Assembly: GCA_029240075.1 (NCBI GenBank)
Contig: JARBTQ010000006.1
Span: 1 to 64,000, forward strand
Direction of reading: 5' to 3'
DNA: 64,000 bases
DNA from: Chlamydiales bacterium
Lineage (GTDB): Bacteria; Chlamydiota; Chlamydiia; Chlamydiales; JARBTQ01
Shown here: in pieces, positions 32,054-42,242 of the stretch
How positions within the stretch are numbered: position 1 is the first letter of the stretch
Layout: every line of letters starts with the position of its first letter
Notes under the pieces: model-generated
What the model saw: only the letters and a program-made list of their open reading frames with translations
The model's database searches: none
Told to the model about the DNA's origin: nothing
Position numbers and translations under genes: made by a program

Positions 32054-32500
32054 CTAACTCTTTTCATGTGTTTTTCGATGAGCTTCCATTTCTTGTCGAA
32101 GGCTATTTACTTCCTGTATAGCTTCTTTTAAGTTCTTTTCAGCCTGTGTTGATGCCTCTGCCAATACACTGCCAGCCTGGGCCAATGATCCTTGTAATTC
32201 TCCTATATATGAATTTGTTGTACTCTTAATCATTTCAAGAATTGCTTCAATTGCCTTTTTTCTTGCTTTATTCATGTGGGCAGTATCTGAAGAAGCAGTT
32301 AGTTTTGATTGGGGTAGACTTGAGCGACTTTTCTGCTCCGTTGTATTAAGATAATCCATTAAATCGTTAGCAACCTTATTAATTAAATTATCTAAAGCTG
32401 CTTTTTCTGAATCTTTTCCTTTGGAATTAGTAATAACGTTTACCGGTGACTGTGTGTTGTTTATGCTATTATTTGAACCAAAGCCTTTGACGGGTTCCAT
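32054..32500 (-). CDS. Small coiled-coil hypothetical protein with Ser/Asn/Thr-rich N-terminus
   Basis: 148 aa, MEPVKGFGSNNSINNTQSPVNVITNSKG then helical repeats; GGAGGATTATATG upstream on the minus strand. Confidence 0.65.
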   Translation of the reverse strand: MEPVKGFGSNNSINNTQSPVNVITNSKGKDSEKAALDNLINKVANDLMDYLNTTEQKSRSSLPQSKLTASSDTAHMNKARKKAIEAILEMIKSTTNSYIGELQGSLAQAGSVLAEASTQAEKNLKEAIQEVNSLRQEMEAHRKTHEKS

Positions 32501-33094
32501 ATAATCCTCCTTATTTAATAAGCTTGTAATGTTTTGTTTAATAATACGGGTATACTATTTTTTATTTTAAGTAAAACTTTCATTCCATTTTTAAAAATAT
32601 GTTTATTTATTATCTTTTTAAGATTGCGCTTAAGATGTGTTAATTCTATTTCTTTAAATTATTTTAATTTAAATCGTAGCAAGGAGTAAAGCAACTCTCT
32701 TAAGTGTTATTTATGTGGAACCAGAGCCTTCATGTACCTGATTTGATTCTCAAAAGCTGTACAAAAAAGTCTATAAATTCCCGTAAATCAACCCTTTTGT
32801 TGAAAATGTTTACTTCATTCTGCCCAAAATGCGCGAAAGCATGGACAAAAAAACCGGCATCGTTCAAATAGAGGAAATCAGGATGAATTAAACAAAGAAC
32901 CTAAGTGGGGCTTGTTCTGCCATCTAAAGAACGCGTAGGGTGACCAGACCTTTTGTAGTGATAGTTTTTGAAAATGGGCCGCTTGTATAACAGTATTTGT
33001 TCACTCTAATAGCACCCTCGCATCTATTCAAGGACGGAACCAGGTAATTCATCGTATTGCCTCATTTAAAAAAGTTAATGTAAGGGACACAACA

Positions 33095-34723
33095 ATGAGC
33101 TTGGAGTTTTTAAGAGAATTTGGTCAGCAGCTTCTGAGTATCTGGAAGGAGATTAAAACTTATCAAAAGTTTACTGTCATTATGGTCGCTTCCTTGCTAG
33201 TAGCTATGCTAGTTCTTCTTGTAGCTAATGCTGCTGCTACGCGTTATACCCCTCTTTTTCCCGTTGATAGATTGACAATTACGGATGCGGCTGAGATTAA
33301 AGGTTATCTTGATGGACTGCGTGTTCCTTATAAAATTCAAAGTGATACATCGATCATAGTGCCCGAAAATCAAGTGCACCGCTTAAGGATGGACTTGGCA
33401 GCAGTGGGGCTACCTAAATTGCATTCAGGTAAAGGGTTCGAACTTTTTGATACAAATACTTGGATCAAAGGGGAAAAAGAGCTACAAGTTTTAGAAATGA
33501 GAGCTCTTAAAGGTCAATTAGAAAGGGATATTGCCGAATATGAAAATATTAAAACGGCCAATGTCATTTTGGACATCGCTCCTCCTCGTCCTTTTGGTGG
33601 CTCAATGTATAAAACTAAGGCTTCTGTCATTTTAAATTTAATGCCAGGTGCAAGGCTCAGTTCTTCCCAGCTAAGAGCTATTACTTATCATGTAGCCGGA
33701 GCTGTAAGAGGATTAGTTCCTAATATGGTTGCTATTTCTGACACTACCGGTAAGCTTTATCAAGCTATTGATCCAGAAGGAGATACAGACATGTTGCGTA
33801 GCGCTGAAGCTGGATTGGAGGAAAGGATCAAGTCTAAGGTTGATGGTATGCTAGCGATGGTCGTAGGAGCAGATAACTTCTACTCAACTGTGCAAGTAAC
33901 CATGAGTCGTAAGAAAGTTAGTGAAGAACGTAAAATTTACTCTGGTGTAGTAAATGGGGTAAATTTGGGAGATGCTGTTCCCATGTCTCTTACAGAATCT
34001 GGAATGCAAATGACTGAAAAAGAAAGGTCTGAGCAAGGAGCTCCTGGTTCTAATAATGAAGCTGTTGCTGGAGCTGTTATTGGAGGATCAACTGATCTGC
34101 TCAATCGCTCGGAAAACAGAAACCAACAGTATCGACAAATGGCCGTTCCTGTAGATCATGTTAAAATGCAATCTCAGCCTGGTGTTATCGAAGCTATATC
34201 GATTGGTGTACTGATAGATAAAACAATTACAGTTGGAAATGATTCCGATTTGCCAGTTACAGATGTTATTGATGGAAAACGTCAAACAGAAAGAATTAAG
34301 CAAGAAATCTTAAATCAACTTTCAAAAATTATCGAAGGGCACGGTGTAAAAGCTATTCCAGCTGTAGACTTTGTCGAGTTTGACAAGACGTCTTCCAATA
34401 AGAGAGCTTCGGAAGAGAGCTGGGGAAGTATCATAGATCGAGCTACTCAAGTAGGTACAGGCGCATTTATTGTAATAACAGTTATGGCCATGTTATGGAC
34501 ATTCAACAGTTTTTGGCGCAAGCATATGATGCAACCTCCTGTTTTAGATAAAGAGGAAGAAGAGATCTCAGCTACGTATACAGAAGAGCCTTCAATTATA
34601 GAAGTGGAAGCAATGATCGAACTAATCAAGACAAGATTGCAAAGTGATCCTACTTTAGTTATCGATTCCTTAAAGGAATGGCTTGTTGAAAGTAATGAAT
34701 TTAGCATCGGTAATACTAAGTAA
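33095..34723 (+). CDS. fliF: Flagellar MS-ring protein FliF
   Basis: YTPLFPVDRLTITDAAEIKGYLDGLRVPYKIQSDTSIIVPENQVHRLRMDLAAVGLPKLHSGKGFELFD; second TM near the C-terminus. Confidence 0.97.
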   Translation: MSLEFLREFGQQLLSIWKEIKTYQKFTVIMVASLLVAMLVLLVANAAATRYTPLFPVDRLTITDAAEIKGYLDGLRVPYKIQSDTSIIVPENQVHRLRMDLAAVGLPKLHSGKGFELFDTNTWIKGEKELQVLEMRALKGQLERDIAEYENIKTANVILDIAPPRPFGGSMYKTKASVILNLMPGARLSSSQLRAITYHVAGAVRGLVPNMVAISDTTGKLYQAIDPEGDTDMLRSAEAGLEERIKSKVDGMLAMVVGADNFYSTVQVTMSRKKVSEERKIYSGVVNGVNLGDAVPMSLTESGMQMTEKERSEQGAPGSNNEAVAGAVIGGSTDLLNRSENRNQQYRQMAVPVDHVKMQSQPGVIEAISIGVLIDKTITVGNDSDLPVTDVIDGKRQTERIKQEILNQLSKIIEGHGVKAIPAVDFVEFDKTSSNKRASEESWGSIIDRATQVGTGAFIVITVMAMLWTFNSFWRKHMMQPPVLDKEEEEISATYTEEPSIIEVEAMIELIKTRLQSDPTLVIDSLKEWLVESNEFSIGNTK

Positions 34724-34768
34724 GGTGGATAAGAACATGATAAGTAGTCAACTGAAAGGGAAAGCATA

Positions 34769-35833
34769 ATGGCAACCAAAACTGATATCGATACTATTTA
34801 TAAAGGGCTAAATAACTCTCAAAAAGCAGCTTTATTGCTAATTGCGCTAGGACAAAAATGGGCAACAGAAGTTATGCGTCTTCTATCTGAGGATGAGGTC
34901 CGAAAGATTTCCTTTTGGATAAACCAAATGGGCTATGTACCACAAGAAATTACAGAGCAAGTAATTAAAGAATTTTACGATAAATTGTCTCGTAAATCTT
35001 CTCTAGCTACTATGGGTGGGAAGGACTACCTATTAGATGTTCTTGGCGGGATTATGAGTGAGCAACAGGCAAACCAAATGTTAGAAGAACTTCTATCTCA
35101 AGAAAAACATGAAGTATTCCGTATTCTGAAACAAGTAGATCCTCTTCAATTGGCAGCTCATCTAAAAAATGAGCAACCTCAAACCGTAGCTCTTATGATG
35201 TCTCATCTGCCTGCGCAAAGAGCTGCAGCAATAGTAGGTGCCCTTCCAGAAGAGATGCAGCTAGAAATAGTTGTATGTCTAGCCAAGTTGCAGCAGTCTG
35301 ACCCAGAAATTGTGTCTGCTGTTGAGCAAACGCTCAATGCAAGCTTAACTGAAGCTGCTAAAGTCGCAAAACAGCACCAAGATGCAGTTAAGCAGCTAGG
35401 GGGAGTTAAAGCTGTTGCTGAAATGCTTACTAATATTGGCAAGACGGCAGAGAAGAATATCATGACAAAATTAGCAGAAAAGGATTTTGATCTAGCTGCT
35501 GCCATTAAGGAAATGATGTTTGTATTTGACGATATTATTTTATTAGATGATAAATCACTACAAAAAGTGCTTAAAGATGTAGAACAAAATGATCTTATTA
35601 TCTCCTTGAAAGGCGCCAACGAAACTGTTAGGAACAAGGTTTTCAAAAATATTTCTAAGCGTCAAGCAGAGTCTATTAATGACGAACTAGCATTTATGGG
35701 GCCTATGAAAGGCTCTGTCGTTAAAGCTTCTCAGCAAAAAATCGTTAACTTAATACGTAAGCTAGACGAAGAAGGGCAGATTGTCATCCAAAGCAAAGGT
35801 GGTGGTGGAGGTGACGATGACGTTGTTGTCTAA
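34769..35833 (+). CDS. fliG: Flagellar motor switch protein FliG
   Basis: NNSQKAALLLIALG; LKNEQPQTVALMMSHLPAQRAA; MFVFDDIILLDDKSLQKVLKDV; DELAFMGPMKGSVVKASQQKIV. Confidence 0.97.
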   Translation: MATKTDIDTIYKGLNNSQKAALLLIALGQKWATEVMRLLSEDEVRKISFWINQMGYVPQEITEQVIKEFYDKLSRKSSLATMGGKDYLLDVLGGIMSEQQANQMLEELLSQEKHEVFRILKQVDPLQLAAHLKNEQPQTVALMMSHLPAQRAAAIVGALPEEMQLEIVVCLAKLQQSDPEIVSAVEQTLNASLTEAAKVAKQHQDAVKQLGGVKAVAEMLTNIGKTAEKNIMTKLAEKDFDLAAAIKEMMFVFDDIILLDDKSLQKVLKDVEQNDLIISLKGANETVRNKVFKNISKRQAESINDELAFMGPMKGSVVKASQQKIVNLIRKLDEEGQIVIQSKGGGGGDDDVVV

Positions 35834-36587
35834 AGGTATTAAAAAAATCATAAGAGGCGCTGATGTCGAGGGAATAACATTCTGCACTCCTACCGGAGAG
35901 CTTGAACAGGAACAACAGAAACAGCGCCAAGAGCAAGAGCACTTAAAGACTTTAGAAGAATTTTGGCTGGATAAGGGGTTTCAACAAGGAATCGAAAGAG
36001 GTTTTGAGGAGGGTTGGTCCAAAGGGGAAGAAGAGGGTTACCTCAGAGGGCTGACTGAAGGAAAAAAAATAGGGGAAGAGGAAAGTAAGGAAAAATATAT
36101 TGAAGAAGGTCGTGTTCAAGGATACGATAAAACTATACAAGAATTGGAAGAGCTTTTTTCCCTATTTAAAAATTTAAACCACAAGCTAGAGAGGGAAAGG
36201 TTTGAACTTACAGATAAACTTCGCCCAGATCTTATAAACCTAGCAACCTCTATTTGCGAAAAAGTTCTGAAAAGAGATTTAGCACAGGAGTCTAGTATGG
36301 TACAGTTAATAGACTCTTTATTATTGCAGCATCAAAGACTTATCAAAGAAGCACCTTTAACAATTGTACTGCCATCAGAGGAAGCTACAACTATTCGAAA
36401 TTGGCTGGAAAAACAGCATTATGATTCAAATTCTCAATTAATGGATAAAGTTCAATTTCAGCCTGATGAACGTATGATTAAGGGAAATTGTCGTATAGAA
36501 TTTCCTATGGGTATTATTCACTTTGATATAGAACGGCAACTTGCAGAAATAAAAGAAAAGACTCTAGCAGCAGAGGATTTAGAATAA
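35817..36587 (+). CDS. fliH: Flagellar assembly protein FliH (FliH/SctL family)
   Basis: GxxxG-type repeats (GFQQGIERGFEEGWSKGEEEGYLRGLTEGKKIGEE) then FliH C-domain; ATG 35817 follows GGAGGTG at the fliG 3' end; ORF track start 35781 is too early. Confidence 0.88.
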   Translation: MTLLSKGIKKIIRGADVEGITFCTPTGELEQEQQKQRQEQEHLKTLEEFWLDKGFQQGIERGFEEGWSKGEEEGYLRGLTEGKKIGEEESKEKYIEEGRVQGYDKTIQELEELFSLFKNLNHKLERERFELTDKLRPDLINLATSICEKVLKRDLAQESSMVQLIDSLLLQHQRLIKEAPLTIVLPSEEATTIRNWLEKQHYDSNSQLMDKVQFQPDERMIKGNCRIEFPMGIIHFDIERQLAEIKEKTLAAEDLE

Positions 36588-36599
36588 AAGGGGGCAGCC

Positions 36600-37907
36600 G
36601 TGACATTGAGTTTAGCACGTGAGATATCGCAAGTAAAAAGATGGGAAGGAATTAGAATTAGTGGAAGAATCACTCATATTGTAGGATTGTTGATAGAATC
36701 GATAGGTCCCAAAGCTTGCTTAGGTGAAATTTGCTATGCTTATGGAAAAAATGGACAAGCTATACCTTGTGAAGTCGTTGGTTTTAAGGACAAAAATGTT
36801 CTTTTAATGTGTTTAGGAGAAATGACTGCTTTAACCACTGGATCTGAAGTTTATCCAACAGGGCACGTGCACAGAGTTGCTGTTTCTAATGCTATGTGTG
36901 GTAGAGTCTTAGATGCATTAGGTCGTCCTATAGATGATAAAGGCCCCCTTATCCCCGAAAAATATTATCCGGTTATTGCAGCTCCACCAGAGCCACTACG
37001 CCGCCGTAGGATTCATGATATTTTAAGTACAGGAGTAAAATCGATAGATGCAACTTGTACTGCTGGACAAGGGCAAAGATTTGGCATTTTTTCTGGTTCA
37101 GGTGTTGGTAAATCAACCCTTATGTCAATGATGGCTCGTATGTCCTCTGCAGATATTAACGTTATTGCTCTTGTTGGGGAACGGGGAAGAGAGGTTCGGG
37201 AGTTTATAGAAAGAGATCTAGGTCCTGAGGGATTAGCAAGATCAGTAGTAGTGGTAGCTACTTCTGACCAAGCGGCATTACTGCGCTCAAAGGGAGCTTG
37301 CGTAGCTACTGCTATCGCTGAATATTTTAGAGACATGGGGAAAAATGTTCTTCTTATTATGGATTCTGTTACGCGTTATGCTATGGCTTTACGTGAAATA
37401 GGTTTAGCTATTGGAGAACCTCCTGCTACCAAAGGGTACACTCCCTCTGTTTTTGCTGCTCTACCAAAATTATTGGAAAGAGCCGGTAACTCTGATAAGG
37501 GATCAATTACGGGCATTTACACTATTTTAGCAGAAGGGGATGATCTTAATGATCCCATCGTTGATACGGTTCGTTCTATATTGGATGGGCACATTGTATT
37601 ATCTCGTAAACTTGCATCTGCTAATCACTTTCCTCCTGTTGATGTTTTAGAAAGTTTATCAAGGGTGATGTCCGATATCACAACATCGACTCATTATGAA
37701 AAAGCAGGTAAGTTAAGAGATCTATTACAGGTGTACAAAGAAGCAGAGGACTTGATCAATATTGGGGCTTATGTATCAGGATCTAACCCTAAAATAGATC
37801 AAGCAATTAGTTTAATAGGATCTATTAGAAGCTTTTTAAAACAAAAATCTCATGAGCAGTTTACGTTTGTTCAGACAGAAAAACTTTTAAGCACCCTTAT
37901 CAAATAA
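36600..37907 (+). CDS. fliI: Flagellum-specific ATPase FliI
   Basis: GQRFGIFSGSGVGKSTLM, GERGREVREFIE, LLIMDSVTRYAMALREIGLAIGEPPATKGYTPSVFA; start codon GTG. Confidence 0.97.
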   Translation: MTLSLAREISQVKRWEGIRISGRITHIVGLLIESIGPKACLGEICYAYGKNGQAIPCEVVGFKDKNVLLMCLGEMTALTTGSEVYPTGHVHRVAVSNAMCGRVLDALGRPIDDKGPLIPEKYYPVIAAPPEPLRRRRIHDILSTGVKSIDATCTAGQGQRFGIFSGSGVGKSTLMSMMARMSSADINVIALVGERGREVREFIERDLGPEGLARSVVVVATSDQAALLRSKGACVATAIAEYFRDMGKNVLLIMDSVTRYAMALREIGLAIGEPPATKGYTPSVFAALPKLLERAGNSDKGSITGIYTILAEGDDLNDPIVDTVRSILDGHIVLSRKLASANHFPPVDVLESLSRVMSDITTSTHYEKAGKLRDLLQVYKEAEDLINIGAYVSGSNPKIDQAISLIGSIRSFLKQKSHEQFTFVQTEKLLSTLIK

Positions 37908-37915
37908 GTTAAACT

Positions 37916-38380
37916 ATGAAAGGGCAATTCAAATTTAGAATGGAAGCTGTGTTGACCCTTCGTACGCAGCAAGAGCAGATTGTACAAAAAGAATTATCTG
38001 CTTTACAAAAAGAACTGGATGAGGCATTTAATGTTTTAAAAAGTTTAGATAAGGAAAGATTAAGCGTAGAGCAAGAATTAACGGATACTCAAAGAAAAAG
38101 TCATGTAGCTACTCGTTTAGTAGAACATTTGCAATATCTAGATTTACTTAAAAAGAAAATAGCATATTCGCAGGACGATGTCATTAAACTGCAGAATAAA
38201 ATAGCCAGTAAAAGGCAAAAATTATTCGAAGCAAAGAAAAATAAAGAAGTTCTCGAAAAGTTAAAAGAAAAGCACTATTCTGATTGGAAAAATCATATCG
38301 ATAAGATTGAATCTCAATTTTTAGATGAACTCGCAACTATTCGCTTTCACAGACAGGACTCAGGTTTGAAATATGATTAA
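37916..38380 (+). CDS. fliJ: Flagellar export protein FliJ
   Basis: MKGQFKFRMEAVLTLRTQQEQIVQKELSALQKELDEA coiled-coil, directly after fliI. Confidence 0.85.
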   Translation: MKGQFKFRMEAVLTLRTQQEQIVQKELSALQKELDEAFNVLKSLDKERLSVEQELTDTQRKSHVATRLVEHLQYLDLLKKKIAYSQDDVIKLQNKIASKRQKLFEAKKNKEVLEKLKEKHYSDWKNHIDKIESQFLDELATIRFHRQDSGLKYD

Positions 38381-39080
38381 ACAAATTAGCATTCTTATTT
38401 CTATTTTTATAATAATTTTAGCCGCTATAATTGGCGCTGGAATGTATTTTAAGCAACAGCAGGCTATAGAGTCCGTATCAGCAAGCTCTAATCCGGCAAC
38501 AACAGATAGCAGTGGTAAGGGAAAGAAAAATAGCGGAATATCTGATAGCGAAGTAGAGCTATCTCAAGGCGATCAGTCAAAGATGGATGAGCTGACAAGA
38601 CAGGCAATAGCAGAGATAAGAGCTGAACAGCGGCTTAATTTAACTATGACTGCTCAATTAAGAACTTATCGTACAATGTTGAACCAGTTGCAAAGTTATG
38701 CCAAAAAAGTTGAAAATGATATAGACATGGCTAGAGAAATCTCTAAAAATGACTTTCAAGAAAATGTAGAGCTTCAGGCTGGGTTATTTACTGGTAAAAA
38801 ACCAGAATTAGTAGCAAGGCATTTAGAAGAGTTTGAACCGATACGTATAGGTGCTATCTTAGCTAAAATGAAAGAAAAAGAAGCTGCACAAGTTCTTGAT
38901 GTTTGGGCTATAGCAACTCCTATACAAAAAGGTGAGAGTTTTTATAGAGATGTTATGGGTGCTTATCTGGCAAACCGTAGGCACGATATACATCCTGAGT
39001 TATTTTCAACCATTAATACAGAAAGTATCAATCAACCGACTCAGAATCCGGTTGAACCAGAGCAACCAGTTAGACCTTAA
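38373..39080 (+). CDS. MotE-like protein (MgtE_N-type domain)
   Basis: N-terminal TM, coiled-coil, ARHLEEFEPIRIGAILAKMKEKEAAQVLDVWA as in MotE/FliG-like MgtE_N domains; overlaps fliJ. Confidence 0.75.
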   Translation: MIKQISILISIFIIILAAIIGAGMYFKQQQAIESVSASSNPATTDSSGKGKKNSGISDSEVELSQGDQSKMDELTRQAIAEIRAEQRLNLTMTAQLRTYRTMLNQLQSYAKKVENDIDMAREISKNDFQENVELQAGLFTGKKPELVARHLEEFEPIRIGAILAKMKEKEAAQVLDVWAIATPIQKGESFYRDVMGAYLANRRHDIHPELFSTINTESINQPTQNPVEPEQPVRP

Positions 39081-39091
39081 CGGTAATATAA

Positions 39092-40483
39092 ATGCAAGTT
39101 GATAGGTTAAGATCTTTATTACAAAATATTAGACAGGACTTTTTGCTAGATCGTTGGGATTTTTTAGACGAACTAGCAAAAGAGCAGCTAGCTCTGGAAA
39201 TAGATTCTTTAAACCTATCGCAAATAGTTCAACAGCAACAAATTCTTAGAAAGAAGGTAGCTCCTTTAGATTCTGTATTAGAGTCTTTTCAAAACTACAG
39301 ATATATTACTAGTGAAGCAATTCGCAAAGAACGCATTAAGATTTCATTTGATCCCCTTAGATATAAAATCGGTTGCTTAATAGTTGCAGGAGGACAAGGT
39401 ACGCGCCTTAAATGGAATGGTCCTAAAGGAACCTTTCCTGTCTCTTTAATTAAACAAAAAAGTCTGTTCCAGCTCTTATCAGAAAAGATTGTAGCAGCTA
39501 GCCATTTGCATGGTTATAAGATCCCTTTAGCTGTTATGACTTCTCCTGAAAATCATCGAATTACTATAGAATTTTTTAAGAAACATTGTTTTTTTGGTTT
39601 GGATCCAGCCTATGTGGATTTTTTTCAGCAAGAAGAATTACCGCTATTGGATCTCTCAGGTAACCTTTTTTTAGAATCTACTAGTCATATAGCAAAAGGG
39701 CCTAATGGCAACGGAGAAGCTTTAAAAAGCTTTTACAGCGCAGGGCTTTGGAAAAAGTGGAAAAGCTTAGATATTGAGTCTGTATATTTTTCTCCTATTG
39801 ATAATCCACTGGCTTTGCCTTATGATGCTGTTCTGATTAAATCACATATGGAATCTCAGGCAGATGTTACTATCAAATGTGTGCCTAGAATAGATTTAAA
39901 TGAAAATGTAGGCCTAGTTGTAAAAAAGGATCACAAGATTTCCGTTGTTGAATATTCAGAATTGCCGACGTTTGAGCAAACTGCTATTGATGAACAAGGA
40001 AATCCTAAGCACATATGTGCTAATATTAGTATTTTCTGCTTTAGTATGGATTTTGTGCAAAGGGCAGCTCTTGACTACACTGATCAAATGCCCTGGCATT
40101 TAGCTAAAAAGGCTGCTAGATATCTGAATGCACAAGGGATTACAGATATGTCGCAGCAACCTATTGCATGGAAATTTGAAAAATTCATCTTTGATCTCTT
40201 ACCATTTACAAGTAAGGTAAACATCCTCTTATATCCTAGAGAAAGTTGTTTTGCTCCTTTAAAGAATGCTAGAGGCAGTGACAGTTTAGAAACAGTGCAA
40301 GCCGCTCTTTTAAAGGCTGACTGCGATGCATACCATATGCTATCAGGAATATATCCTTCTAGTGCACGTCGATTTGAGTTAGATGCTCAATTCTATTATC
40401 CGAACCTTTCAATGCAGGAAAATTGGTTAAGCCGTGCTTTGCCCCCGTTTCCCTATATTGAGCCATTCTGCAAGAGTTGTTAG
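39092..40483 (+). CDS. UDP-sugar / UDP-N-acetylglucosamine pyrophosphorylase family
   Basis: CLIVAGGQGTRLKWNGPKGTFPVSLIKQKSLFQLLSEKI; GPNGNGEALKSF; LPFTSKVNILLYPRESCFAPLKNARGSDSLETVQ. Confidence 0.93.
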   Translation: MQVDRLRSLLQNIRQDFLLDRWDFLDELAKEQLALEIDSLNLSQIVQQQQILRKKVAPLDSVLESFQNYRYITSEAIRKERIKISFDPLRYKIGCLIVAGGQGTRLKWNGPKGTFPVSLIKQKSLFQLLSEKIVAASHLHGYKIPLAVMTSPENHRITIEFFKKHCFFGLDPAYVDFFQQEELPLLDLSGNLFLESTSHIAKGPNGNGEALKSFYSAGLWKKWKSLDIESVYFSPIDNPLALPYDAVLIKSHMESQADVTIKCVPRIDLNENVGLVVKKDHKISVVEYSELPTFEQTAIDEQGNPKHICANISIFCFSMDFVQRAALDYTDQMPWHLAKKAARYLNAQGITDMSQQPIAWKFEKFIFDLLPFTSKVNILLYPRESCFAPLKNARGSDSLETVQAALLKADCDAYHMLSGIYPSSARRFELDAQFYYPNLSMQENWLSRALPPFPYIEPFCKSC

Positions 40484-40661
40484 GTTTTTTAGTCTTGTCC
40501 TATGATTATTGTCTACATATGACACTAGTGTAATTTTATAAGTTTTTTACCTAGAAGCGCTTATCATTTTTTTGTGAATGTAAAATTGTTACGACCAATT
40601 CCTTGTGCCTTGCCAGTGGAAAAAAGTAAATTCTGATAAGCATCATATAACTAAATAAAGC

Positions 40662-42242
40662 TTAGTAGATCCAAGAAATAGCTTCTTGTCTCATCTGAGA
40701 CTTTTCTAATATATAAATAGCTAGTCCGAAGCAGATAGTAATAAATATGACAATCAGAGTAAGGGGGATGCTTGATGTATACCATACAAAATCAAAATTT
40801 TGGGGAAGCTGATAAACTGTATTTAATAAATGTTCAATCCACCATTCGTTGATAGAAAGTATTATTTGACCCAACAATGGCACTGTGGACAAGCTTAGGC
40901 TTATTAGAGTCCCAATCATTGTTAATCCGACTAAAGTGGGGAAAAAGAGGTTATAAAACAAGCTTAGAAAAGGCAATTTTTGGAAATAGTACAATGTCAA
41001 AGGAATGGTTACAAAATGTACGGCAAGCATTAAAGAACATGAGTTGCGGAAAAGTGAAAGAAGCACATACCCATGTTGTTGTAATCGATTCATTTCAATC
41101 ATTCTACTTAAGTCATAGCAGGGCCAGGCCCTCTGTAAATATAGGTCTATTTGGTTATAATAGCATAGTATAGCTGCGGTTGCTATAAAGCTAAACTGAA
41201 AGCCAATTTGAAAGCAGCTCAGAGGGTTGATTACAGTAATGCAACCAAGAGCCAATCCTAGAGAGTTGAGAGCTATACTCTGTCTTTCTAGAACATGCCC
41301 TAAAATTGATAGCTGCGCAGAGATCCAAGCTCGTATGACAGATGGAGCAGCTCCTATAAACGCAAAGTAGAATGTCATCAATAGCGATAAAATAATATTG
41401 CTTCTTTTAAAAGGAAAAATAATTCTTAAAATCAAGCCTGCAAAATTAGCAATAATTCCAAAATGAAGTCCTGAAATAGCCATAACATGCTGCAACCCCA
41501 TACGACTGAATTCACAATTCATCTGGGAACTATCAGAAACTCCTAAAAATATACCAGAAATAAAGTTATAGCTTTCAGATTCCTTAAAAAGAAAGCTTAA
41601 ATGGTTCTGCCAATATTGCTTTTGTGCAAACCTCCACTCACTTAAACTAAAGTTATTTCTTTCAAGCTTTCTCCAAATATCGTGTTTATTAACTTTAAGT
41701 CTATATTGAAAAGATGAATCTGTTGCTTTTAAGACAGCAGGGATTGCATACAAGTACCGTCCATCAGGACGTTCCCCTGTATCAGGCAAGTACAGTCTAT
41801 AAGGGATATTGCGCGCCACTTCTAAGGAATTGGGCCCCTGTGATGAGCTATGAAAAGAAAGGATTGTCCCTTGATAGATCCAACAGCTCTTAAAACTTTG
41901 GCTAGAATATCGGATAGATTCAATTTGAATAATTGCTTTTCCTTGTATCCCACTATCAGGAATCATAGGAGGGATTTTATAGTGCAAATTAAAGAAATAC
42001 AGCAGTGTCGTAGTTAGGCTTAATCCAACGCAAATATTTTTGAAAAACCATGTTCTTAACTCTTGTTGACCTGCTAAGAGCGTAGGCCACCAAAGTGCTA
42101 TTAATGGAATAAATAAGCTCCAATGAAAAGCAAAGAGAGCATAAGTTCCGAGTAAAAACTGTAATGCGTGGAAGAGGGCTAAATGCCTCTTCCAAAAATT
42201 TAAAAAATAACTAGCTAACTTCTGTAATTTTAATAGCATCAA
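40662..42242 (-). CDS. comEC: ComEC/Rec2-family competence membrane protein, no metallo-beta-lactamase domain
   Basis: MGLQHVMAISGLHFGIIANFAGLILR; IGAAPSVIRAWISAQLSILGHVLERQS; ends after the TM region. Confidence 0.85.
   Translation of the reverse strand: MMLLKLQKLASYFLNFWKRHLALFHALQFLLGTYALFAFHWSLFIPLIALWWPTLLAGQQELRTWFFKNICVGLSLTTTLLYFFNLHYKIPPMIPDSGIQGKAIIQIESIRYSSQSFKSCWIYQGTILSFHSSSQGPNSLEVARNIPYRLYLPDTGERPDGRYLYAIPAVLKATDSSFQYRLKVNKHDIWRKLERNNFSLSEWRFAQKQYWQNHLSFLFKESESYNFISGIFLGVSDSSQMNCEFSRMGLQHVMAISGLHFGIIANFAGLILRIIFPFKRSNIILSLLMTFYFAFIGAAPSVIRAWISAQLSILGHVLERQSIALNSLGLALGCITVINPLSCFQIGFQFSFIATAAILCYYNQIDLYLQRAWPCYDLSRMIEMNRLQQHGYVLLSLFRNSCSLMLAVHFVTIPLTLYYFQKLPFLSLFYNLFFPTLVGLTMIGTLISLSLSTVPLLGQIILSINEWWIEHLLNTVYQLPQNFDFVWYTSSIPLTLIVIFITICFGLAIYILEKSQMRQEAISWIY

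Noticed and set aside
32905-32921. Weak sigma-54-like TGGGGCTTGTTCTGCC about 180 nt upstream of fliF
   Set aside because: Phasing is right but it lacks the CA of TGGCA and the first T of TTGC; too degenerate to claim
32770-33060. Broken peptide fragments upstream of fliF (for example DELNKEPKWGLFCHLKNA) faintly like an IS1-type transposase
   Set aside because: Similarity is too short and needs several frameshifts; blastx would be needed
34447-35646. ORFs antisense to fliF and fliG (34447-34779, 35203-35646)
   Set aside because: Fully opposite well-supported flagellar genes; composition is typical of shadow ORFs
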